Assembly (NCBI RefSeq): GCF_001905125.1
Contig: NZ_LWLE01000035.1
Coordinates: 460,140 to 524,139, forward strand
From: Streptomyces sp. TSRI0281
Lineage (GTDB): Bacteria; Actinomycetota; Actinomycetes; Streptomycetales; Streptomycetaceae
Length of the DNA stretch: 64,000 nt
Reading direction: 5' to 3'
In this document: positions 9,724-18,339 of the stretch, piece by piece
Position numbering within the stretch: position 1 is the stretch's first letter
Layout of the letters: each line of letters starts with the position of its first letter
Notes under the pieces: generated by a model
Databases searched by the model: none
What the model saw: the letters and a program-made list of their open reading frames with translations, nothing else
What the model was told of the DNA's origin: nothing
Made by a program: the position numbers and the translations under genes

Positions 9724-10161
9724 TCACGTCGATGACCCCGCGTTCTCGGGCTTCTTGCCCTTGGACGAGTCCGGCTCGACGTAAAGGATCTTGGTCTTCA
9801 TGTGTACACGAACCTGGGCCGCGACCCACACAACGGTCGCGACGACCAGCGAGATGGCAAAAGCCCTCGGATTGAACAGCGTCGTGTTCTTGAACACGGC
9901 GATAAAGATGAAGAGCAGCAGCAACTGTGCCGTGTAGAGCATCAGCCCCATGGACTGAAACAGGTGCGGCATGGACCTCGCGGTTCGCTGCAGAACATAG
10001 AGGCCGATACCCATGAAGAGAATCACGACCAGCGTCCCGACAGCCGCCCCGATCGCTCCCTTGCCGCCCGCGACCACAGCGCTGACAGCGACGGCGAGAG
10101 CACCGGCGGCAGCGGTGGGTACGGCGGCATGAAGGAGAGTCCGGGCGTCGTTGGACGGCAT
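9724..10161 (-). CDS. atpI: ATP synthase assembly protein I-like
   Basis: A 145-residue small membrane protein at the head of the operon. Four hydrophobic stretches are visible (VPTAAAGALAVAVSAVVAGG; GAAVGTLVVILFMGIGLYVL; LMLYTAQLLLLFIFIAVF; FAISLVVATVVWVAAQVRV) and the tail is charged. AtpI proteins are thought to help assemble the c-ring; they are poorly conserved, so the assignment rests mostly on position, size and topology. It is 224 bases upstream of atpB. Confidence 0.85.
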   Translation of the reverse strand: MPSNDARTLLHAAVPTAAAGALAVAVSAVVAGGKGAIGAAVGTLVVILFMGIGLYVLQRTARSMPHLFQSMGLMLYTAQLLLLFIFIAVFKNTTLFNPRAFAISLVVATVVWVAAQVRVHMKTKILYVEPDSSKGKKPENAGSST

Positions 10162-10320
10162 GGCGGCAGCTCCGCTTGCAGGGGGTGGGCAATGGTGTCG
10201 TCATGGACGAGCGTAGGCCCGGTCCGAGAGTGGTCACCTCGGGCCAACGGACCATGTCACTAGGGTCCTTCGGCCCTGTCACCGGGTCTCGTGAACGGTA
10301 TCACAAACTATTTGATGAGG

Positions 10321-10350
10321 TCTTTACCTGAAAAGTGTGCCAACTGTCAC
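10321..10350 (-). promoter_or_regulatory. Candidate promoter of the atp operon
   Basis: Reading toward atpI on the minus strand, GTGACA (10350-10345) and TAAAGA (10326-10321) are separated by 18 bases, a passable housekeeping sigma pattern about 160 bases before the atpI start. The segment around it (10280-10345) is noticeably A+T-richer than its surroundings. No other clear signal is seen between atpI and the next gene. Confidence 0.35.
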
Positions 10351-10426
10351 ACATGAGAGTGACTCCGCGCGTGTGTGCAGGACAGGACGGCGCATTGTCT
10401 GGTAATGGACGGAGACGCCCGAAACG

Positions 10427-11800
10427 TCAACGCGCCGAGTCCGCCTTCCGGCGATCGGACGGGCGCGAACGGTGACCGACGGCGGTCGCTCCGTTGACGC
10501 CGGAGACTCCTACGGCCACCGGGGTGCGTTCCGCGCTCTCCCGTGCCATCTCCGGGTCCTCGGACGCCTGTTGGTCCGGACCCCGCCCCGACTCCGGCCT
10601 CTCCTCGTACGCGAGTGAGGAGACCGGTCCGCGATCGCGCCGGTAGCGCGGCGGAACGAAGCGTTCCGCCCAGTACGGGGTACGCGGGGTGAAGCGCGGC
10701 ATCAGCAGCAGCACCAGGCCCACGGCGCTGAGCCCCATGATCGCGAGCACGATCCACATCGACGCCGAGTGGACCGAGTAGCCGACCGCGCCGAAGGCGA
10801 TCAGCGCGGACCAGAAGTACATGATCATCACGGCCCGGCTGTGCGAGTGGCCGATCTCCAGCAGGCGGTGGTGCAGGTGACCGCGGTCGGCCGCGAACGG
10901 CGACTGCCCGTTCCATGTACGCCGCACGATCGCCAGCACCAGGTCGGCGGCCGGGATCGCGATGATCGTCAGCGGCAGGATCAGCGGAATGAAGACCGGC
11001 AGCATCGCGTGGGTCGCCTGCCGCTCGCTGCCCTCGAACAGCTTCATCGTGTCCGGGTCGACCTGCCCGGTCACGGAGATCGCACCCGCGGCCAGGACCA
11101 GGCCGATCAGCATCGATCCGGAGTCGCCCATGAAGATCCGCGCGGGATGCATGTTGTGCGGCAGGAACCCGAGGCACATGCCCATCAGGATCGCCGCGAA
11201 GAGCGTCGCGGGGGCGGCCGCCTCGATTCCGTACCCGTACCAGAGCCGGTAGGCGTACAGGAAGAACGCCGCGGAGGCGATGCAGACCATGCCGGCCGCC
11301 AGGCCGTCCAGACCATCGACGAAGTTGACCGCGTTGATCGTGATGACGACCAGGGCGACCGTGAGCAGCGTGCCCTGCCACTGGGTGAGGGCGACCGTGC
11401 CCACACCGGGGATCGGCAGCCACAGGATCGTCAGACCCTGGATGACCATCACGGCGGCGGCGATCATCTGCCCGCCGAGCTTGATCAGGGCGTCGATCTC
11501 GAACTTGTCGTCCAGGACGCCGATCAGCCAGATCAGGGCGGCGCCGGAGAGCAGCGCCCGTGGTTCGTTGGAGAGTTCGAAGACGCCGTTCAGATTGAAC
11601 AGGTGGTCCGCGACGATCAGTCCCGCGCACAGTCCGCCGAACATGGCGATGCCGCCGAGCCGCGGTGTCGGTTCTCGGTGTACATCACGCGCACGGATCG
11701 CGGGCATGGCCCCGATCGCGATGGCGAACTTTCGCACCGGCCCGGTCAGCAGGTAAGTCACTGCGGCCGTGACACAGAGCGTCAGCAGATAATCACGCAC
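10427..11800 (-). CDS. Polyprenyl-phosphate GlcNAc/MurNAc-type 1-phosphate transferase (MraY/WecA family)
   Basis: An integral membrane enzyme of about 457 residues that transfers a sugar-1-phosphate from a UDP-sugar to a polyprenyl phosphate, the first step of a wall polymer or glycolipid. Around ten membrane helices are seen. Family motifs present: HREPTPRLGGIAMF, LDDKFEID, NAVNFVDGLDGLAAG, FMGDSGSMLIG and the HLHHRLLEIGHS loop. The last motif and the genomic position fit the WecA/TagO/Rv1302 branch rather than MraY. A roughly 100-residue, low-complexity charged tail is likely cytoplasmic. I prefer the GTG at 11800 (V-R-D-Y-L-L-T-L) over an in-frame ATG at 11839, because the family begins with the first membrane helix. 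Confidence 0.9.
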   Translation of the reverse strand: MRDYLLTLCVTAAVTYLLTGPVRKFAIAIGAMPAIRARDVHREPTPRLGGIAMFGGLCAGLIVADHLFNLNGVFELSNEPRALLSGAALIWLIGVLDDKFEIDALIKLGGQMIAAAVMVIQGLTILWLPIPGVGTVALTQWQGTLLTVALVVITINAVNFVDGLDGLAAGMVCIASAAFFLYAYRLWYGYGIEAAAPATLFAAILMGMCLGFLPHNMHPARIFMGDSGSMLIGLVLAAGAISVTGQVDPDTMKLFEGSERQATHAMLPVFIPLILPLTIIAIPAADLVLAIVRRTWNGQSPFAADRGHLHHRLLEIGHSHSRAVMIMYFWSALIAFGAVGYSVHSASMWIVLAIMGLSAVGLVLLLMPRFTPRTPYWAERFVPPRYRRDRGPVSSLAYEERPESGRGPDQQASEDPEMARESAERTPVAVGVSGVNGATAVGHRSRPSDRRKADSAR

Positions 11801-11918
11801 GGGCTGCCCCACAGAATTCGCCGACCATCTCAGCCCCACACCCTAGCCTCATGAACAAGGACCCCACGGTACGGGTGATGGTTCCACATGCCGCAATCAA
11901 GGGCCGCCTCGTCATCGC

Positions 11919-13199
11919 CTACCCCGGATACGGGGGATTCCTCTCGGCCAGTTCGCGCACTTCCGACCGCAGATGGGCGGCATCACCCGTCTCCCGTACC
12001 GCCGCTCCGAACAGTGCGGCGAGCCGCGCCATGTCCGCCTCGTCCATGCCCTGGGTGGTGACCGCCGCGGTGCCGAGCCGGATGCCACGGGCGTCCGGGT
12101 AGGGCAGGGCACAGGTGTCGAGCACCATGCCCGCCGCCGCCAGACGTTCGCGTGCGGTGCGGCCGTCGACACCCAGCGGGGCCGGGTCCGCGACGACGAT
12201 ATGGGTGTCCGTGCCGCCCGTGGTGATCTCGAAGCCCTCGGCCTCCAGACCCGCGGCGAGCACCCGCGCGTGGGAGACCACCCGGTGGGCGTACATCGTG
12301 TACGCGGGTGTCGCCGCCTCCCCGAACGCGACCGCCTTCGCCGCGATCGTGTGCATCTGGGCGCCGCCCTGGGTGAAGGGGAACACCGCCCGGTCGATCC
12401 GCTCGGCCAGCTCCGCGCCGCACAGGATCATCCCGCCGCGCGGGCCGCGCAGCACCTTGTGCGTGGTCGCGCAGACCACGTCCGCGTACGGGACCGGGCT
12501 GGGCGCCGCTCCCCCGGCGATCAGGCCCATCGGGTGGGCGGCGTCGGCGATCAGATAGGCGCCGACCTCGTCGGCGATCTCCCGGAACGCCTCGTAGTCG
12601 GGGTGGCGCGGATACGAGATCGAGCCGCAGACGATCGCCTTGGGGCGGCGGGCCCTGGCCAGGGAGCGGACCTGCCCGTAGTCGATGAGCCCGCTGTCGG
12701 GGTCCACCCCGTAGCCGACGAACTCGAACCAGCGGCCGGAGAAGTTGCCGGGCGCCCCATGGGTGAGGTGTCCCCCGTACGGGAGTCCCATCGCGAGCAC
12801 CGTGTCACCCGGGCGCAGCAGCGCCGCGTAGGCGGCCAGGACGGCGGAGGAGCCGGAGTGCGGCTGGACGTTGGCGTGTTCGGCGCCGAAGAGGGCGCGG
12901 GCCCGCTGGATCGCGAGGCGTTCGGCGGCGTCGGCGTGCTCGCAGCCGCCGTGGTGACGGGCGCCCGGGTAGCCCTCGGCGTACTTGTTGGCGAGCGGCG
13001 AGCCGAGGGCGGCCAGCACCGCGGGCGAGGTGAAGTTCTCGGCGGCGATCAGCTGGAGGGTGCTCGACTGCCGGCGGACCTCACCGAGCAGTACGTCGGC
13101 GATCTCCGGGTCCTCGCGGCGCAGGGCGTCGAAGTCCTGCGGCAGGACGGCGTGCGAGGCGGACACGGGTGCGGGTGCGGCTGGAGTGGTGACCGGCAT
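11919..13199 (-). CDS. Serine hydroxymethyltransferase paralogue
   Basis: A 426-residue PLP enzyme of the SHMT family (serine plus tetrahydrofolate to glycine plus methylene-tetrahydrofolate in the type enzyme). The PLP lysine is Lys248 in CATTHKVLRGPRGG, and HANVQPHSGSSA and GLPYGGHLTHG are typical. However, the active-site segment usually read as RYYGG is RHHGG here (His82-His83), so two tyrosines, one of them catalytic in the E. coli enzyme, are replaced. A second, more canonical glyA with a riboswitch lies at the other end of the window. This copy may be a specialised aldolase or transferase; the standard activity should not be assumed. It sits between the WecA-like gene and a phosphatase-like gene. 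Confidence 0.85.
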   Translation of the reverse strand: MPVTTPAAPAPVSASHAVLPQDFDALRREDPEIADVLLGEVRRQSSTLQLIAAENFTSPAVLAALGSPLANKYAEGYPGARHHGGCEHADAAERLAIQRARALFGAEHANVQPHSGSSAVLAAYAALLRPGDTVLAMGLPYGGHLTHGAPGNFSGRWFEFVGYGVDPDSGLIDYGQVRSLARARRPKAIVCGSISYPRHPDYEAFREIADEVGAYLIADAAHPMGLIAGGAAPSPVPYADVVCATTHKVLRGPRGGMILCGAELAERIDRAVFPFTQGGAQMHTIAAKAVAFGEAATPAYTMYAHRVVSHARVLAAGLEAEGFEITTGGTDTHIVVADPAPLGVDGRTARERLAAAGMVLDTCALPYPDARGIRLGTAAVTTQGMDEADMARLAALFGAAVRETGDAAHLRSEVRELAERNPPYPG

Positions 13200-13313
13200 C
13201 TGACGGCTCCGGGCCTGGGGAGGGGTGCGCTGGTGTCAGATCCAATGTAGGCCGCGCTGTGGCGCTGTGCCCGCTGCCGGGGCGCCCCGTACGCCGGTCG
13301 GCGCACGAGCCCG

Positions 13314-13955
13314 TCAGTGGGGGGCCCGGACGCCCGTCAGTGCGGTGACGACGGGATCGAGTGCCTGGTTGATCTCGTCGCCGATGGAGCGGAAGAAGGT
13401 GATCGGGGCGCCGTAGGGGTCGTAGACCTCGTCCGCCTCGGCGGTGGGGGCCAGCAGCCAGCCGCGCAGGGCGGCGGAGGCGCGCACCAGTGCGCGGGCG
13501 CGTTCGACGACGCCCTCGTCGCGCGTGTCGGGCAGGGTGGCCGGATCTATGGCCCGGACCAGCCGGGTGAACTCCTTGAGGGTGAACGTCCGCAGGCCGG
13601 CCGAGTGGCCCATGGAGATGACCTGGGCGCGGTGGTCGCGGGTGGCGGTGAGGACCAGGTCGGCGCGGATCACGTGCTCGTCGAGCAGTTCACGGCCGAC
13701 GAAGCCGGTGGCGTCGGCGCCGAAGTCGGCGAGGACGACCTCCGCGTTGGCCTCCATCGGGGCGCCTTCGTGTCCCCAGGTGCCCGCGCTCTCCACGATG
13801 AGCCCGCCGCTGAGCGGGTCGCCGAGGCGGTCCACCAGGGCATGGCGGGTCAGCCGCTCGGTGATGGGCGAGCGGCACACGTTGCCGGTGCTGACGTGGA
13901 GGATGCGGAAAGTGTCGGTCTGCCCCGCTATGCCACGCCCCTGCGGGGTGGTCAA
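13314..13955 (-). CDS. Low-molecular-weight protein tyrosine phosphatase-like protein, nucleophile Cys replaced by Ser
   Basis: A 213-residue protein of the LMW-PTP/ArsC fold. Normal family members start with a P-loop C-x-x-x-x-x-R (for example V-C-x-G-N-x-C-R-S-P). Here the loop reads HVSTGNVCRSP: the nucleophilic Cys position is Ser22, while the second Cys27 and the Arg28 are kept. The C-terminal DPYGAP general-acid motif is also kept, so the fold and phosphate site look intact but classical thiol chemistry should be lost. The start is TTG at 13955, overlapping the TGA of the upstream sua5 gene (TTGA), with GAGGTGG just before it; an in-frame stop lies upstream. It may be a phosphotyrosine-binding pseudophosphatase. 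Confidence 0.85.
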   Translation of the reverse strand: MTTPQGRGIAGQTDTFRILHVSTGNVCRSPITERLTRHALVDRLGDPLSGGLIVESAGTWGHEGAPMEANAEVVLADFGADATGFVGRELLDEHVIRADLVLTATRDHRAQVISMGHSAGLRTFTLKEFTRLVRAIDPATLPDTRDEGVVERARALVRASAALRGWLLAPTAEADEVYDPYGAPITFFRSIGDEINQALDPVVTALTGVRAPH

Positions 13956-14599
13956 TTGGCCACCTCAAGGTCGGGTACCACCTTGCGCAGCTCCTCCAGG
14001 GAGAGCGCACCGGCCCGCAGGAGTACCGGCGTCCCACCGGTGACGTCGACGATCGAGGACGGCACGATGCCGGGCGTCGGGCCGCCGTCGAGGTAGACGG
14101 AGACGGAGTCGCCGAGCATTTCCTGGGCGGCGTCGCAGTCCTCGGGCGAGGGGTGGCCGGTGAGGTTGGCGCTGGAGACGGCCATCGGGCCGACCTCGGT
14201 GAGCAGTTCGATGGCGACCGGGTGCAGCGGCATCCGGATGGCGACGGTGCCGCGGGTGTCACCGAGGTCCCACTGCAGTGAGGGCTGGTGCTTGGCGACG
14301 AGTGTGAGGGCGCCGGGCCAGAAGGCGTCGACGAGCTCCCACGCCTGTTCGGAGAAGTCGGTGACCAGGCCGTGCAGGGTGTTCGGGGAGCCGATCAGGA
14401 CGGGGGTCGGCATGTTGCGGCCGCGCCCCTTGGCGTCCAGCAGGTCGGCGACGCCCTCGGAGCTGAAGGCGTCCGCACCGATCCCGTACACGGTGTCGGT
14501 GGGCAGCACGACCAGTTCGCCGCGGCGGACGGCGGACGCGGCTTCACGCAGGCCGGTCGTACGGTCGGTCGCGTCGTTGCAGTCGTATCGCCGTGCCAT
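13952..14599 (-). CDS. tsaC: L-threonylcarbamoyladenylate synthase (Sua5/YrdC family)
   Basis: A 215-residue enzyme that makes threonylcarbamoyl-AMP from threonine, bicarbonate and ATP, the first step of t6A37 tRNA modification. Family features: LPTDTVYGIGADAFS near the N-terminus, KGRGRNMPTPVLIG, and AVSSANLTGHPSPEDCDAA. This is a YrdC-domain-only form (no C-terminal Sua5 domain). Starts at ATG 14599, downstream of prmC in the same direction, an order that is common in Actinobacteria; it is coupled to the following phosphatase-like gene by a four-base overlap. Confidence 0.93.
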   Translation of the reverse strand: MARRYDCNDATDRTTGLREAASAVRRGELVVLPTDTVYGIGADAFSSEGVADLLDAKGRGRNMPTPVLIGSPNTLHGLVTDFSEQAWELVDAFWPGALTLVAKHQPSLQWDLGDTRGTVAIRMPLHPVAIELLTEVGPMAVSSANLTGHPSPEDCDAAQEMLGDSVSVYLDGGPTPGIVPSSIVDVTGGTPVLLRAGALSLEELRKVVPDLEVAN

Positions 14600-14699
14600 C
14601 AGCCGGCCTCCTCAAGCATGTACGGGTATGGCGTGTACGGGTCTGACGGGTGCGGGCCCGGCAGCTGCGGGTCCGGCGGGAGCCGGTGCGGGCCGCCGG

Positions 14700-15545
14700 T
14701 CACGGCATGGCCTTGCGGGCGGTGGCGAACCGGGGCCGCTTGTTCAGGTCCGGGTGGTCGGCGGCATCCGCCCAGCCCCGTTCCTCGGTGAAGATCCACG
14801 GCACCTGGCCGCCCTGGGTGTCGGCGTGCTCGATGACGACGAGACCGCCGGGGCGCAGCAGCCGGTGTGCGGTGCGTTCGATGCCGCGGATGGTGTCGAG
14901 TCCGTCCTCGCCGGAGAAGAGGGCCATCTCCGGGTCGTGGTCGCGTGCCTCGGGTGCCACGTACTCCCATTCGGTGAGCGGGATGTACGGCGGGTTGGAG
15001 ATGACCAGGTCGACCTGGCCGTCGAGCTCGGGAAGGGCGCTCAGAGCGTCTCCCCGGTGGACGGTGACCCGTGACCCCTCGGCGTTCTTCCTGGTCCATC
15101 TGAGGGCGTCCTCGGACAGCTCCACGGCGTGTACGCGCGAGCGCGGCACCTCCTGCGCCATGGCGAGGGCGATGGCGCCGGATCCCGTGCAGAGGTCGAC
15201 GATGAGCGGCTCGACGACATCCATCGCGCGGACCGCGTCTATGGCCCAGCCGACGACCGACTCGGTCTCCGGGCGGGGCACGAAGACTCCGGGCCCCACC
15301 TGGAGCTCCAGGTAGCGGAAGAAGGCGCGGCCGGTGATGTGCTGGAGGGGCTCGCGGGCCTCGCGGCGGGCGATGGTCTCCCAGTAGCGGGCGTCGAAGT
15401 CCGTGTCGGGCACATGGTGCAGCTCGCCCCGCTTGACGCCGTGCACGAACGCGGCGAGTTCCTCGGCGTCGAATCGCGGTGAAGGGACACCGGCGTCGGC
15501 CAGCCGCTGGGTGGCCTGGGCCACCTCGGCGAGCAGCAGGTTCAT
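14700..15545 (-). CDS. prmC: Peptide chain release factor N5-glutamine methyltransferase
   Basis: A 281-residue SAM-dependent methyltransferase that methylates the glutamine of the GGQ motif of release factors. N-terminal helical substrate-binding domain, then the Rossmann fold with DLCTGSGAIALAMAQ (SAM loop) and the catalytic NPPY in LVISNPPYIPLTEWE. The ATG at 15545 (M-N-L-L-L-A-E-V) has a GGAG sequence upstream; the longer frame adds an arginine-rich shadow. It lies 44 bases after prfA, its substrate gene, which is the usual bacterial arrangement. Confidence 0.96.
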   Translation of the reverse strand: MNLLLAEVAQATQRLADAGVPSPRFDAEELAAFVHGVKRGELHHVPDTDFDARYWETIARREAREPLQHITGRAFFRYLELQVGPGVFVPRPETESVVGWAIDAVRAMDVVEPLIVDLCTGSGAIALAMAQEVPRSRVHAVELSEDALRWTRKNAEGSRVTVHRGDALSALPELDGQVDLVISNPPYIPLTEWEYVAPEARDHDPEMALFSGEDGLDTIRGIERTAHRLLRPGGLVVIEHADTQGGQVPWIFTEERGWADAADHPDLNKRPRFATARKAMP

Positions 15546-15589
15546 CGCGGTTCTCCGTACGGGGTCACGGGCGGCGGGGCGGGCTTGGT

Positions 15590-16666
15590 CTACGCGTTGG
15601 CGAGCTTGGCGGCGGAGTCGGCGTCGACGCACGCCTGGATCACGGCGTCGAGGTCGCCGTCGAGCACCTGGTCCAAGTTGTACGCCTTGAAGCCGACGCG
15701 GTGGTCCGAGATCCGGTTTTCCGGGAAGTTGTACGTACGGATCTTCTCGGACCGGTCGACGGTACGGACCTGGCTGCGGCGTACGTCGGAGGCTTCCTGC
15801 TCGGCCGCTTCCTGGGCGGCGGCCAGCAGCCGGGAGCGCAGGATGCGCATGGCCTGCTCCTTGTTCTGGAGCTGGCTCTTCTCGTTCTGGCAGGAGGCGA
15901 CGACACCGGTCGGCAGGTGCGTGATGCGGACCGCGGAGTCGGTGGTGTTGACGGACTGGCCGCCGGGGCCCGAGGAGCGGTAGACGTCGATCCGGAGGTC
16001 GTTGGCGAGGATCTCGACGTCGACCTCCTCCGCCTCGGGCGTGACGAGCACACCGGCGGCGGAGGTGTGGATACGGCCCTGGGACTCGGTGGAGGGCACG
16101 CGCTGCACACGGTGCACGCCGCCCTCGTACTTCATCCGGGCCCAGACGCCCTGGCCGGGTTCGGTGGCCCCGTTGCCGCCCTTGGTCTTCACGGCGACCT
16201 GGACGTCCTTGTAGCCGCCGAGCTCGGACTCGGTGGAGTCGATGATCTCGGTCTTCCAGCCGACGCGTTCCGCGTACCGCAGATACATGCGCAGCAGGTC
16301 ACCGGCGAACAGGGCCGACTCGTCGCCGCCCGCGCCCGCCTTGATCTCCAGGAGCACGTCCTTGTCGTCGCTGGGGTCGCGCGGGACGAGGAGGAGGCGG
16401 AGCTTCTCGGTGAGCTCGTCGCGCTGCTTCTCCAGGTCCTTGACCTCGGCGGCGAAGTCGGGGTCGTCCGCGGCGAACTCGCGGGCGGTCCCGATGTCCT
16501 CACCGGTCCGCTTCCAGGACCGGTACGTGGAGACGATCGGGGTCAGCTCCGCGTAGCGCTTGTTCAGCTTGCGCGCGTTGGCCTGGTCGGAGTGGACCGA
16601 CGGGTCGGCGAGCTTCTTCTCAAGACCGGTGTGTTCACCGATCAGTTCCTCGACCGCCTCGAACAT
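15590..16666 (-). CDS. prfA: Peptide chain release factor 1
   Basis: A 358-residue class I release factor that reads UAA and UAG. The codon-recognition tripeptide is P-S-T within RVQRVPSTESQGRIHTSA (P-x-T is the RF1 signature), and the catalytic GGQ is in SSGPGGQSVNTTDSAVR. Normal length. Upstream of it is the terminator that closes rpmE, so prfA may have its own promoter or depend on partial read-through; prmC follows. Confidence 0.98.
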   Translation of the reverse strand: MFEAVEELIGEHTGLEKKLADPSVHSDQANARKLNKRYAELTPIVSTYRSWKRTGEDIGTAREFAADDPDFAAEVKDLEKQRDELTEKLRLLLVPRDPSDDKDVLLEIKAGAGGDESALFAGDLLRMYLRYAERVGWKTEIIDSTESELGGYKDVQVAVKTKGGNGATEPGQGVWARMKYEGGVHRVQRVPSTESQGRIHTSAAGVLVTPEAEEVDVEILANDLRIDVYRSSGPGGQSVNTTDSAVRITHLPTGVVASCQNEKSQLQNKEQAMRILRSRLLAAAQEAAEQEASDVRRSQVRTVDRSEKIRTYNFPENRISDHRVGFKAYNLDQVLDGDLDAVIQACVDADSAAKLANA

Positions 16667-16758
16667 TCGGGGGCTCCTGGTTGGTTACGTCTACGGGCCT
16701 GCTGGAGGGCGTACTGCCGGGGTGAGGCGTCCGGGGGCACCCCCGGACGCCCGGCCGG

Positions 16759-16810
16759 AAAAAACGCCGGTTCCGACGCCCCCGGTGAGAGGGCGCCGAG
16801 AACCGGCGCA
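16759..16810 (-). terminator. Intrinsic terminator after rpmE
   Basis: On the minus strand a long hairpin (CGCCGGTTCTCGGCGCCC pairing almost fully with the sequence ending GGAACCGGCG) is followed directly by TTTTTT (16764-16759). It lies 10 bases after the rpmE stop codon and upstream of prfA. Confidence 0.85.
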
Positions 16811-16818
16811 GGGGCTCG

Positions 16819-17043
16819 CTACTTGCTGGCGGAGCCGGCAGCCTTGCCGAAGCGGGCCTCGAAGCGGGCCACGCGGCCGCCGGTGTCGAGGATCTTCTGC
16901 TTGCCCGTGTAGAACGGGTGGCACTCGGAGCAGACGTCGGCACGGATGGCGCCGCCGTCGATGGTGCTCCGGGTGGTGAACGACGCACCGCAGGTGCAGC
17001 TGACCTGCGTCTCGACGTACTCGGGGTGGATGTCGCGCTTCAA
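16819..17043 (-). CDS. rpmE: 50S ribosomal protein L31, zinc-binding form
   Basis: A 74-residue L31. It is the zinc-containing C+ type: Cys16 and Cys18 (CTC) plus Cys37 and Cys40 (CSEC) form the ribbon, and the family motif HPFYTGKQKILDTGGRV follows. The start is TTG at 17043, with AGGAG ten bases upstream. Zinc-free paralogues replace this protein under zinc limitation in Streptomyces. A good SigR-type promoter lies about 100 bases upstream, in line with the known SigR (thiol-stress) control of rpmE in S. coelicolor. Confidence 0.97.
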   Translation of the reverse strand: MKRDIHPEYVETQVSCTCGASFTTRSTIDGGAIRADVCSECHPFYTGKQKILDTGGRVARFEARFGKAAGSASK

Positions 17044-17146
17044 GGTGTCTCCTAGTTTCGGGAGGGCGCCGGGTCGTCCGCGCGGATTGCGCGTCCGTGA
17101 ACCGGGGCCGACGTACCAGTCTGCCAGGACCGGCCGTATCTCCCAA

Positions 17147-17173
17147 AACCGGGGTCGGGCCGCACCTATTCCC
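17147..17173 (-). promoter_or_regulatory. SigR-type promoter of rpmE
   Basis: Minus strand: GGGAAT at 17173-17168, exactly 18 bases, then GTT at 17149-17147. This is a perfect match to the S. coelicolor SigR pattern (GGAAT-N18-GTT). It faces rpmE, about 105 bases from its TTG start. rpmE is an established SigR target in S. coelicolor. Confidence 0.8.
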
Positions 17174-17235
17174 GCCCCCGGTCACACGTTCGGTGACCGT
17201 CCGCGCACCCAGTGGCGTCCTCGCAGGCGGCAGCC

Positions 17236-18339
17236 CTACCGGACGACCTGGCCGGCCTCGCCCTTGTCGCCCGCCGACTTCTCGGTGGCGGAGGCGGGGA
17301 TCGGCCGGTCGTGCTTGAGCGCCGTCCACACCTGCTGGGCCGACTCCTCCAGCGGTATGACGCGGTTGGGGTCGGCGGGGTCGTACTCCACGGGCAGCGT
17401 GACCATGTGGACGTTCTTCGCGCCGAGGCCCTTGAGCCCGTTCGCGAAGCTCGTGAGCTCCGGGACCGAGGCCAGATCGGAGTCGGTGGTGATGGCCTTG
17501 GTGGCGGTGTTGGCGAGGTCGTACAGCTTCTTCGGGCTGGAGAACACCCCGACGCTCTTCGCCTGTTCCATCAGCGCCTTGATGAACGCCTGCTGGAGCT
17601 GGATGCGTCCGAGGTCGCTGCCGTCGCCGACGCTCTTGCGGGTGCGCACCAGGCCGAGCGACTGCTCGCCGTCCAGGGTGTGGGTGCCGGGCTTCAGGTT
17701 CAGATGGCTCTTGGAGTCGTTGATCGCCTCGTTGGTGGTGATCTCGACACCGCCGAGCTCGTCGATGAGCTTTTTGAAGCCGGTGAAGTCGACCTCGACG
17801 TAGTGGTCCATGCGGATCCCGGACATCGCCTCGACGGTCTTCACCGCGCAGGCCGGTCCGCCGACCTCGTACGCCGTGTTGAACATCGCGTGCGTCTCGG
17901 CGGAGACCGGGTCACCGGTCGCGTCGCTCGTGCAGGCGGGGCGGTCGACGAGGGTGTCGCGCGGGATCGAGACGACGCTGGCCGCCTTGTGGCCCTCGTT
18001 GACGTGCACGATCATCGCCGTGTCCGAGCGGGCGGCCCCTTCGTCGGCGCCGTACTGGGAGTTGTCCCCGGAGCGGGAGTCGGAGCCCAGCACCAGGATG
18101 TCCTGGGAGCCGTCGTCCACGTCGTCGGGGCGGTCCGCGCCGAGCGCGGCGTTGATGTCGACACCCTTGAGGTTGCCGTTGAGCGTGAAGTACGCGTATC
18201 CGAGCCCCGATCCGCCCGCGACCACGACACCGGCCACCGTCCAGGCGGCGATGACCTTCGCGCGGTGGCGGCCCGAGGGCCTCCTGCGGCGGCTGCCGGA
18301 GCCGCGTATTCGGCCGGTCCCCCTGCTCTGCTCGCTCAT
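17236..18339 (-). CDS. LytR-CpsA-Psr (LCP) family cell-wall protein
   Basis: A membrane-anchored enzyme of 367 residues that likely attaches phosphoprenyl-linked glycopolymers to peptidoglycan. A basic cytoplasmic start (RRRRPSGRHRAK) is followed by one membrane helix (VIAAWTVAGVVVAGGSGLGY), then the extracellular LCP domain: QDILVLGSDSRSGDN, SDTAMIVHVN, VVSIPRDTLVD and GLVRTRKSVGDGSDLGRIQLQ hold the conserved Asp and Arg residues that bind the polyprenyl pyrophosphate. The ATG at 18339 has GGGAGA upstream. It lies between rho and rpmE; with the WecA-like gene in this window it may belong to the same wall-glycopolymer pathway (inference). Confidence 0.93.
   Translation of the reverse strand: MSEQSRGTGRIRGSGSRRRRPSGRHRAKVIAAWTVAGVVVAGGSGLGYAYFTLNGNLKGVDINAALGADRPDDVDDGSQDILVLGSDSRSGDNSQYGADEGAARSDTAMIVHVNEGHKAASVVSIPRDTLVDRPACTSDATGDPVSAETHAMFNTAYEVGGPACAVKTVEAMSGIRMDHYVEVDFTGFKKLIDELGGVEITTNEAINDSKSHLNLKPGTHTLDGEQSLGLVRTRKSVGDGSDLGRIQLQQAFIKALMEQAKSVGVFSSPKKLYDLANTATKAITTDSDLASVPELTSFANGLKGLGAKNVHMVTLPVEYDPADPNRVIPLEESAQQVWTALKHDRPIPASATEKSAGDKGEAGQVVR

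Noticed and set aside
13200..13313. Riboswitch before the SHMT paralogue
   Set aside because: No pfl-like CCGCCTGGGCA or glycine-riboswitch pattern is visible on the minus strand upstream of 13,199.
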